From Eucalyptus grandis (lineage: Eukaryota > Streptophyta > Magnoliopsida > Myrtales > Myrtaceae): a stretch of 64,000 bases of DNA. The notes under the pieces were generated by a model. The model saw only the letters and a list, made by a program, of their open reading frames with translations. It ran no database searches and was not told where the DNA came from. Below are positions 46,082 through 55,485 of this stretch, piece by piece (the first letter of the stretch is position 1; each line of letters begins with the position of its first letter). Location: assembly GCF_016545825.1 (NCBI RefSeq), contig NC_052613.1:45304112-45368111 (forward strand), written 5' to 3'. A program made the position numbers and the translations under genes.

Positions 46082-46970
46082 CTTTGTTTGTTTTGTGAAA
46101 AATATTTTTCGGGAATACAATTTCCACATTTTCTGACATTTGGTTCACTTAGAAAAATGATTCAATGAAAAACTTATACTTAATTTCAAGAAAATGATTT
46201 TTTTGGAAAATATGATAAGGTATTGATGCTTGAACTTGAAATTTCATATTTGGGTATAGAAACCCCAACACTAATTCCTAGCATTCAGGATTAGGTCTCT
46301 AGTGCTCAAGCTTAGATCCGGTGAGATTGGGCTAGAAGTCTTGGTGCCTATGCATCCAAATCTAGGTCCATAAAGGTCACGCTTGAGTCACCAATCCCCG
46401 AAATTTGATCCTTGGTACTCAAGGCCAGTTTCACAAAGGCAATGCATGGAATCTCGCCGCTTTGGCTTAGGCTCTTGGTTAATGAAGCAATCGTTCTTAT
46501 AAAATTATATATTTTTAAAAATTCAATTATTTATTTATTTTTCTTCCTTTTTATTTTTCCTTCTTTCTTGGCCGATCTCCAACCACGAGGATGGCTGAGA
46601 ACCCACCATATGTGAGGGATGAGCTTGCCTAAGGTTAGTGAGGCTTCAGCTCATTGGCCTCATTGAATTTGGCGAGGTGGAGCCTTTGCTCGAGATTAGC
46701 AAGCTCATCCCTCACCATGATCGACAACCAACGATTGGTGGAGGAAGAAGGAGAAAGAAAAAAGAAAAGAAATATTAATAACTCAAAATTTTTGGTAGTT
46801 TTACCTAAGAAAATCAAATCATATTTTTCATACCAAATGGCAAAAAATATTATTTATTTATTTATTTTTGAGTTTCAATTAAGCACAAAAAAAAATTGTT
46901 GTTTTCTTGAAAAATAACTTCTTGAAAAGCATTTTCAAAAAATGTCACATTTTTTGCGAAATAAATAAAG
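46082..46970. mobile_element. Foldback/MITE-like element
   Basis: The left end TTTGTTTGTTTTGTGAAAAA is imperfectly mirrored on the opposite strand at 46935-46970 (TTTTTTGCGAAATAAATAAA). Inside, a CTTCC-rich arm (46535-46570) mirrors a GGAAG-rich arm (46738-46775) around a GC-richer core. The arms are weakly conserved and the ends approximate. Confidence 0.4.
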
Positions 46971-48207
46971 TTCTAATATTTGTGTGCCATGACCATTATA
47001 CACCTAAACTATGTTTGTCTGTGATACAAAATACTAATGCAAGAATGTTGGCGTGTCACAATTTTATTGGTTATCCGAGACAATTAGGTTTTATAAAAAA
47101 TTTATAAAATTCCAATCTTATGTAATTTTTTGGTTTCACAGTCAACTCCTTTTGTCATGAAACAATCTGAGACTGCTTTTGATTTTAATGGTTGAACTCC
47201 TCGAAATCAAACTTGTGGCATCATGCATTAACTCATTTGAGGAATTGTTTGTTTTAACCCATCTCATATCGAGCTTCACAGTTTAAGTTCTTAGGCATTT
47301 GAGTTGCCACTTTCTCAAAAGGTCATCTATCTTGATAGTGCTCTCACATGATCATACTTAATTTTGAAATTTCAATACTAAATATTACCATTATGTCAAA
47401 ATGTGTATCTTGTGAGTTAATTTCGATTTAATATATATTTTAGGAACTTTCTCCTTCTATGCAGTGCGTTAAGAATAAGATGTGTTTAGAAGTTGAGAGT
47501 TGTTACAAATGAAGTATTAGATTAGAGGCGAAAAGTCTATGGTTGGACACGTGGAAAAATAATGAGATGTGTTTAGAAGTTGAGAGTTAAGAATATCCTA
47601 TAAAGAGTTATGTGCAATCCAATTCTGAGGTTAGACTCCTCCTGTTTTACAATCGGTACAAGATTTTGGCCTTTATTTATCTCTCATGTGAAATTTAATT
47701 AGTATGATTTTTGATGGTCGGAAAGCTTGCAAATTCATTGGAACCTAAAAATAAAAATTTTCCCAACAACGTTTTAATTGGGCGATTGAAACTAAAGGTC
47801 ATGATGTTATGATTCAATCGGCAGATTTCAACAGATAAGCTATTTATGGATAAAACATGAAGTGGAGTCGGAATTTTAATAGAGTGGTGCTGTAAAGGTT
47901 TCGATAATGTTTGTCATTATTACATGATGGAGAAAAACACCGTGTAGCAAAACATATATAAGTAGAAATAGCGAGAAGTGTTTTTGTTTAGGACCGACGG
48001 ATATATACTAAAGAGAAAATTGATATATCTTTATATAGCGGTGCAATTTAAGTTTATTTATGAATTTCATCTTTTAAGACACCAAAAGCTAAATAATATA
48101 CTAATAATTTGCTTAAAACAACATCTAATTTATCGAAGGTCATCTGATAAATGGTCAGGTTAAGTAAGAAATGGTTCTTATCTAATCACTAATCTGATAA
48201 AGTAATT

Positions 48208-48699
48208 GTTGACACTAGAACTTGTCCTGGGCCCACTAGGCTTCCAGAAGACGTGTCTATCAAAGGAAATCCGGATAAGGCCATAATCGCAACGATCATA
48301 GTCACCGACGACTCGGTATCAACAATTATTCGGAAAAAGAAGATAGGAAAGAGCCAGTTACCGAAGAAGCTGGATCTCAATTACCGAAGCACTCAATATC
48401 ATCTACCTCGTGGATGACATAGTACAATTATTGAAAGCGAACCGATAATTCGGGAGATTATTTGAAATGTCGAGAGAGCTATTTTCCTTATCTGGCCGTA
48501 AATAGCAGTGACTGTAAAAGGACCGAGAAATTTGACAGAGAATGCAATACACTTGTTATTTGCTGCTTTTTACATTAACTTTAATCATCATTTATCCTGC
48601 AATTTTCTACAAGGCCATTGAATTTATCTTTATTTATTGTTATTGCCATTAGACTAGAGTTAGTCGTTTCGCTTTCGAAAGGACATAGGACCCTATATA

Positions 48700-48700
<1 letters not shown>
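48208..48700 (+). mobile_element. Probable solo LTR
   Basis: It begins TGTTGACACTAGAACTTG and ends CCCTATATACA (TG...CA), about 493 bp. It has a TAAATAG-like TATA box near 48503 and a downstream TTTATCCTGCAATTTTC-type leader, in the style of Gypsy LTRs. No second copy, primer site or target duplication is visible, and a 32-base poly-A run follows directly. A 3'-truncated retroposed sequence is the alternative. Confidence 0.4.

Positions 48701-48732
<32 letters not shown>
48701..48732. repeat. Poly-A run
   Basis: A 32-base A homopolymer directly follows the CCCTATATAC terminus. It could be a retroposition tail or an expanded A-rich target site. Confidence 0.7.
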
Positions 48733-48735
<3 letters not shown>

Positions 48736-48829
48736 GAAGATTCAACCTTCGATGAAAGATACTTTCTCCAAGAAGATTCTTGGTGAAACAGTAATTAAGA
48801 TAAGTTTTTATAATTTTTTATATAAAAAG

Positions 48830-49555
48830 AAAAAAATTCTAAATAAAGGCCGAAGTATTCTCATTTTCTCAAATAAGGGTTTGAAATTGATATTATTTCA
48901 AATAAGGGTTGGAATTGTTCTTATTTTTTCAAATAAGAGCATGAATTGAATATTATTTTAAATAAGGACTTTAGTCTCAAATAAGGCCTGAACTTACTTT
49001 TGATAAAGGGCAATTTTGTCTTTTGAGTTTTTTTTTTTTAATTTTTCCTTTTTCTTTCTTTTTTCTGTTTTTTCTTTACAAAAACTAAAAAAATTAAAAA
49101 AGGAAAAAAGGAACACACACAGAGGAATGGAGACCCTTGCATTTGGTTGATGAGGATTGCCGACCCTTGTCGAGGTGCCGATGACCTCGCCGACTATCGT
49201 TGTTGCCCCATTGGCAATGGGGCGACGACCATAGGGAGGAGGGAGCCCTCCCACTTCCCTCCCGCCTATATTTTTCTTCTTCTTTTTTTAATTTGTCTTT
49301 CTAATTTTAATCTAATTTAATTTTAATTTATTTTATATTGTGTTTTGACAAAAATATCCTTAATCGGTAGGAATTTTTTGCCGACTGACAATCGGGTGAG
49401 GCTAAACCCTTATTCGAAACAATCATAATCATTTCAATCCCTTCTTTGATACCGATATGACCATTTCGGGCCTTCATTTGAAACGGGGTCTACTTCAAGC
49501 TCTTATTTGAAAAAAATGAAGACACTTCGAGGTCTCATTTGGAATTTTCCCAAAG
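48830..49555. mobile_element. Foldback element with long inverted arms and internal direct repeats
   Basis: The left arm (AAATTCTAAATAAAGGCCGA, then AGTATTCTCATTTTCTCAAA) is mirrored by the right arm on the opposite strand (GAAAATTCCAAATGAGACCT, then CGAAGTGTCTTCATTTTTTT) at about 49500-49550. A unit of about 30-35 bp with CAAATAAGGGTTTGAA repeats four to five times at 48870-48990. A GC-rich centre (49140-49230) separates the arms. No transposase is present, so it is non-autonomous. Confidence 0.6.
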
Positions 49556-50138
49556 ATAAATAAAGGAGAAGCTTTGCTTGCCCCTCCCTAGCTGTAACTG
49601 GTGAATGGTATGTAGGTGAAATCTCATGTATATTTTCAAATTTTTTTCCTTTTCTTTCTTGAGATTTATATTCATTTGAACTCGCCCATTTAACTCCTCT
49701 ATTTTATTTCTAAACTAGCCACTCAATTAGCACTTTTTGCGGCTTGTCTGTATGCATTTTTTTTTAAATTGTTGGTAACACTAATAATATAGTATTTGTT
49801 ATAAGAGAAGAGATAAGACTTATTTGATAGTGATAAATATATAATTTTCTAGAAGAATATTATATGTGAAGGAAGGCTAGGGTTACAGTGAAGCAGAAAA
49901 GGCGCTGTATTATTAAGTTCCCTACATGATAGAGAACGTGATTTTTTTAGAGTACATTCAAGAAAGCTATATTTGAAATAAGTTCTGATTTTGACAAGAA
50001 ACAAAATATAATAGGACATAGATACTCTACCTCTCAATGATCAGTATTATATAAGGGAAGAATCCAGTATTTCCTCCAGTCCTACAAAGAAGCAATCTTA
50101 TGCCCGTATCATCTTTTCTGCCCCCATGCACCTCTGAA

Positions 50139-52209
50139 TCATGCCCTGAGGTAATCGACCAGACTTTCGTCCAACTCAGTAGTAAAGAATGCCCTCAAGT
50201 ATGCGCCCACAGTGAATTGCCGAAAAACTGCAGGTTTATCTGAGGATACAAGCTTCGGCAATAGTCTGAGCTGGATATCCAAATTGCTCCAGTCGTAGAA
50301 AACTACAATAGACACATTTGGCTCCAGTCGTATGCTTTGTGCTTTTGTACTCATTGTTGGACATGATCTAGGAAGATTGAAATCACGTAAATCAGATCTC
50401 TATTTTATTGTATAATATTACTTTTGAACAGGTTCAGGTGCTTTGGTAATGCTCCTAGTACTCAACGAAAGTTTACCTGAAGGATGTTGTCATCAATGTT
50501 CACAACCAGAGCACCGGGATTGGGGCGGTGCATCCAACCACTCGTCCCTGTGCTTCACTTGCAAACCTGGGAATTGGTCCTACAAGAGCACTGCAATCAC
50601 TCCCGGGTTCATGTGGGATGCCAAGCCAACCGTCAAATTGGGCTAGGGATAGTACGGATAGTAATTCCCCACCATCATCCTACTCTCTGGTTATGTCAAT
50701 TCCTGTAGCTTTCCTAGACTCAATCCCAACCCCTCGCTCAACAGTCCCATTAGGATGCCTCCCAAGCATTGGATTTGCTGATCCCATTCCATCACCTCAT
50801 TTTTGCACACCTTGGGGATCTCTGCCATGTTCGCTTTCGGTTCCAACCTTATTTAGAGCGTGTCCATGCAACATAATTCCTTGCATTGGTTTAAACAAAT
50901 TTTTTTTTGCTTGCCCATTTTTTTTTTTAATGTTCGAATGACTTTTCTTTTTGTTTGTCCCCTTAAAAATAGTAATTAATTCTCCAACTTCATGCAATCC
51001 AGATGTATAATTTATCAATGTCACGCTCATCACATTGAGATGCGTCACCCTCTTCCATTAGTCATATACAACGTACCATTCCGTATCATTTGTTAAAAAA
51101 TTATCCGCAAAGTCAAAAACATATAATACTGCATCCGATTTAATCCCAAGCTTTTCAATTATGCCATTTTATCATAAATTTGATTATAATTATCAATTTA
51201 GTCCAAAAAATTTCAATTATACTAATTTAGTCCTAAACCATTTGATGAAATATATTTAATACAAACTATCTAATGATTTATCAATTTAGATCTTTCGGTC
51301 ATTTTTGGATAAAATTGCTGATATGGCGGTTTAGTAAGCATCGATTGTTTTTCATGACACGATTGACACTTAGGGCGACTAGTGTTGAGTCTTTTGACGT
51401 TGACAATTCATGCAATTTCTTTTTTAAAAATTTTAATTTTATGAATAACTTTTTCTTTCTTTTTTGTTTTTTGTTTTTTCCCTCTACCAAGCGTCATCAA
51501 TGATCAATGAACTCTGTTGGCCTTAGGCGAAGGTGACCCACGCCAAGGGCCACGAAGGGGAGCCCTCACTTGTGGCCAGCAACCTCCATCGGCCATCGAT
51601 GAAGCTTGACGATGGCCAATGGAGGGAAAAAGGGAAAGAAAAAAAAGAAAAAGGAAAAAAATCATAATGAATGAAAAAATTAAAAAAAAATTGTAAACAT
51701 CAATATCGCCGTGTCACATATTACGGCCAACATTGAGTAAATTGTTATGTCAATTGTTTTTGGTAAAAATGAGTCGAAATGACTAAATTGATGCACCATT
51801 AGAAGGTTTAGATTAAATTGATAAAATATTAAAAAGTCTGGGACTAAATTGACATAATTGAAATGTATATGATTAATTGATACATTAAAATGTTTTAAAT
51901 TGAATTAACTGTTGTACGATAGGTTTAGAATTTTTTAGACAATTTTTCGATCATTTGCTAAATATTCTAAACTTGATTTGATGTGATCCAATAATTAAGC
52001 TTGGTTGATTATCTCCAGCTAGCCGCTTTGGAATGGAACAAGTCAACGTTGGAGAAGAACGCGACGCCGGTCTCCATCTCCCTCCGGTATATCCTTGCCT
52101 TCGCCTCCATCGATTGCTCGTTGAAGGCCTTCACGGCCGTGATCGTGCGGTCCAAGACCTCCGTTGGCACACCGTGGTTGAGTACCTGGAAGAAGCCGAA
52201 CCTGCGATG
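50139..52209 (-). pseudogene. Dioxygenase copy E, badly decayed and 5'-truncated
   Basis: Exon 3 is 50367-50139, exon 2 50865-50477, and partial exon 1 52209-52013 (minus). Exon 3 lost about 16 bp that include the codons for the iron-binding His (the HRVLAN segment) and shifted frame. The rest (VSIVVFYDWSNLDIQL, SDKPAVFRQF, ESLVDYLRA) is recognisable. Exon 2 has a TAA in its fourth codon, its acceptor is AT instead of AG, and the exon 1 donor is AT (GGAG|ataatc). Exon 1 stops at 52209, about two-thirds of the way back, where it is fused to a zinc-finger fragment. Intron 1 contains a foldback element (about 51150-51900). Confidence 0.8.
51150..51900. mobile_element. Foldback element in intron 1 of dioxygenase E
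   Basis: The left arm contains TTTCAATTATACTAATTTAG plus TCCTAAACC. The right arm on the opposite strand reads CATTTCAATTATGTCAATTT plus AGTCCC (about 51838-51865). Further inner pairs and a GC-rich core (51510-51620) with AAAG/CTTT-rich shoulders are present. Copies A and D lack it at this point. Confidence 0.55.
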
Positions 52210-52745
52210 GGATAACTTTTTCTCGAGAAGGACTGAGTCAACTACAGGAAGGCCGAGATCATGTTCCGCTAAAGAAAGGAGACTGAGATATGTGACGAGT
52301 GATGGCTTCTCATGTCTTTTCTTAGTTGTTCACTGATTTGTGGTGAGGGTCAGAAGAGCTCCTGTCTTAGAGAAACCGTCGCATTTTGCAGATGCAATTT
52401 TCATAAATTTTGCAAAGAATACCGGATGTTTGCAGCGCATAGAAAAACCCCTGGAAAGGCAACTTGATCCCGGGGAGTGGGAGTGTGAATCGTGAGTTCT
52501 TGCTAATCTTCTTCTAGTGACCTCCTATATCGAGCAGTTACTGTTCATGAGCTGTTCTTCGTTATGGATCTGTGATTGGTAGCAGCAACTACATCGACTT
52601 TAGAAGGAATATGGGTGCTTGAAGTGCGATTATAAAAGGCCTAAAGCATCAAATTCAAATGGCTCCTCAACAGGAGCACGATGTCGGAAGTCATCGTCGA
52701 GGTCATGGAGCCGTTGAAGACAAATTCTATGTGGTCTCCGAGAAG
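52208..52745 (+). pseudogene. VAR3-like zinc-finger gene fragment (exons 4-6), fused to dioxygenase E
   Basis: It matches 38132-38678 of the zinc-finger gene in the same orientation, including the second and third finger exons and their introns. The equivalent of the exon 4 donor is a proper GT here (GACGA|gtgatg), unlike the GC at 38224. Small deletions and stops (ACTGAG for ACTGGA) break it. The left junction with dioxygenase exon 1 is at the shared GCGA (52204-52209). The right end at CCGAGAAG joins an inverted segment. Confidence 0.82.
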
Positions 52746-52749
52746 GTAT

Positions 52750-53083
52750 ACATGTACAGGGATCTCTACTCACATCTTTCCACTGCCAAACCATTCGGCC
52801 ATTTCTTCATCATCCTCGTAGTCTGGTGATTCTGACTTCCTATAATTCTGGATGAGCGCGGCTCATCTGGATTTGCCTTTTCCTCTGTGGTCATTCTGCT
52901 CCTTTCCAGCATCTTCAACTTCGACCTTGCCCTTTTTTACGTGTCACGAGACAAATCGCTCATGCCTCCTGCAATTGGAAAATCTAGAATACCAGAAACA
53001 TCGTTCAGTGAGTATGTCAACTTTGGTTTCTCGGCGACCCCGTTCTCTTCATGCACAGATCTCCACCTAGCTGCGACTTGCAT
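52750..53083 (-). pseudogene. Inverted terminal segment of the zinc-finger fragment
   Basis: The reverse complement matches about 38690-39027 (end of the last exon and the first bases after it), while both flanks (52208-52745 and 53088 onward) match in forward orientation. It is therefore a local inversion of about 340 bp. Fragment 1-164 shows the same inverted arrangement. Confidence 0.82.
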
Positions 53084-53429
53084 TTGACTATTCAAATCCA
53101 TCTGTTTCTTTGCCCCATTTGTTTTCTAGGATACTGCCTTCCTTTTCCAGTGGCCAGTAAACTGTCCATCTCGTGCATTCTCGCTGTCGAGTTCTTATGT
53201 CTGTGAATTGGTTCAATCTCTGGCAACGAGTTAAGTAGACAAACTTCGTCCATCGCACAAGTTACCGTCACACAAGGAATATATAAACAATAAGTGCAAA
53301 TTAACCACTACAAGAACAATAATAACACAAGGTTAAGTAGAATTTAAGGGAAGAATCCAGTATTTCCTTCGTTATTATAAGGATGCATCTTATTCTTTTA
53401 TCACCATTTCTGGCCTATGGACCACTCAA

Positions 53430-55038
53430 TCACGCCCTGAAGTAGTTTATAAGACTTTTCCCGTACAACTCCTTAGTAAAGAATCTCCTCATGTATTCGC
53501 TGAAGGTGAACTGCCGAAAAGCAGCAGGCTTATACGAGGACACAAGTTCCGGGAATGGTCCAAACTCATTCTCACGATTGCTTTGGTTGCAGAAAACTAC
53601 TATCAACACACGTGGCTCTTGGCTGGGGTTGGCCAACAATCAGTGGTCCACTCTTTTGTACTCGTCGTTGGACATGATCTGGAAAATTCAAAATTTACAT
53701 AATAAGATCTTCATTTCATGGTAGAATGTTAATTTAACTTACTCAGGAGCTTTGGAGAAAGTCCTAGTCTTTGACGGGAGTTCACTTGTAGGATGTCACC
53801 GATGTTCACAAGAAGAGCCCCTAGGATGGGTGCCACATCCACCCACTCGTTGCCGTGCTTCACCTGCAACCCACCGATCTGGTCTTGCAGCAGCAATGTG
53901 ATCACTCCTGGGTCTGTGTGGGATGTCAAGTCGACTGTCAGATTGGGCTGGGGACAATATAGATAGTAATGCCCCACCATGACCCTCGTCTCCAAGCACG
54001 TCAATTCCTATAGCTTGTTAGCACTCAATCCCAGCCCCTCGCTCAACAGCCCCAAGAGGAGGCTCCCTAGCCGTTGAACCTGCTGATTCCACTCCAACAC
54101 CTCGTTTCTGCACACCTCGGGGATCTCTTTCACGTCCACTAATTTCGGCCCCAGCATTATCTGGAGCGTGTCCCTGTATTATTATTATGGGCGAGCACTT
54201 TTAGGCTCTGTACAGGTTGGAACCTAGAACCTCCTCATTTTTCAAAAGTTGGGACTTACGTTACATACCCTAAAATTTATCTTGTCACAAATTCCAAAAT
54301 CAGTTCTAGGATCAACCCTTGGTTCCATCTATATTATTAATTGAACATTTATAATGAATCATCACTTTTAATGACCACCATTTTTTTTCTGCAATCAATT
54401 GACTACAATTTATATTTAAACAAATGAAGATGGAGCGTTAACAAAATAAAATGTTCAACCATAAAATGGAAGTTTAGACTGGACCGCACCATCACACAAA
54501 GACGTATATTAAAAGAAACATAAAACTATTTCAAGTTTTATCTACTTAGAATTTGGACCTTACTCGTTCAGACAGGTTGTCAATTTTTGGAATCTAAAAC
54601 CTATCCTACATATTTTGAAACCTAAAATTAGATAGATTCCCACCGGTTCTCAAATTCTAGGTTCTATCCTAGAACCCTACTCATCCCTAATTATAATTCC
54701 GTGCATTGGTTGAAGTGATTCTTTTCTTTCGTTTGTCATCGTCTAAGTTTCAAACATATATGATATATCAATTCGTCCCATTTGCCAAACACTTGACACG
54801 ATCATATTGGTAATTGAGCTTTTATACAATTAATTATCATCAAAATCATGAAATAGTACGAAATCAATTGAAGTTGTTTAGGGCTAACCTCCAGCTAGCC
54901 ACTTTGGAGTGGAACAAGTTGACATTGGAGAAGAATGACACATCGGTCTCCATCTCCCTTCAGTAGATCCTTGCTTTTGCCTCCATAGGCTGCTCATGGA
55001 AGGCCTTCACCGCCGCGATCGTGCGGTCCAAGACCTCT
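53430..55038 (-). pseudogene. Dioxygenase copy D, truncated by a Copia LTR
   Basis: Exon 3 is 53678-53430, exon 2 54173-53786, and partial exon 1 55038-54889 (minus). The exon 2 iron motif SHTDPGVITLLLQDQIGG is intact. Stops: TGA in VDH-stop (exon 3, at the Arg after the iron His), TAG in KL-stop-ELT (exon 2) and TGA in IY-stop-RE (exon 1). Exon 1 is cut at 55038 by the LTR starting TGTAAGAG, so the first two-thirds of exon 1 and the promoter are gone from here. Intron 1 (54174-54888) retains the uninterrupted site where copy A has element 2. Confidence 0.84.
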
Positions 55039-55467
55039 TGTAAGAGTTTTTATAATGTGGACTACATTAATTGATATTGTAATCTATTGTTTTTACGGTT
55101 ACCGTAAAATAGGGTTGGTCGAATGTGAGATAGAAGGTTTCTTAATTAGTCTAATATGGAGCTGGTTAGTGTGGGACGAGTTGAGCCTGGCTCGTAATGA
55201 GAGGGCCTAGCTAGAAACTCTATAAATAGTGCTCAAGTCTCTCCTCTAACCCTAATTCTCACATGTATTCTCACCTAAGGAGTGTTTACCTAACGCTAAA
55301 CGTGAGAGGGGCCGCCCCATTGAGCTAGTGATATGGAGGGCAATAGAGGAGAATGACTTGATACATGGGTATGGATCCCAAAATAGGTGCGTTAATCTTT
55401 CTACTCAATTATGCATGTTCTTGTTCTAGTTATGGAGATCTTGGGATTGCACAATTTGCATCCTACA
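55039..55467 (+). repeat. 5' LTR of element 4
   Basis: 429 bp, TGTAAGAG...CATCCTACA, with CTATAAATAG (TATA box) at about 55220. It is directly followed by the primer site. Confidence 0.75.
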
Positions 55468-55469
55468 TG

Positions 55470-55485
55470 TGGTATTAGAGCAACC
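55470..55485 (+). other. Primer-binding site of element 4
   Basis: TGGTATTAGAGCAACC lies three bases after the LTR end and is complementary in style to initiator tRNA-Met, the usual Copia primer. Confidence 0.75.

Larger units (their letters stand above)
45261..50138. other. Intergenic region between dioxygenases C and E
   Basis: No protein gene is supported. It holds a poly-A/AAAG stretch at about 45467-45500, a foldback element (about 46082-46970), duplicated upstream flank (about 46985-47830), a probable solo LTR (48208-48700), a poly-A run (48701-48732), a foldback element with internal direct repeats (about 48830-49555), and duplicated downstream flank (about 49565-50138). Confidence 0.6.
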
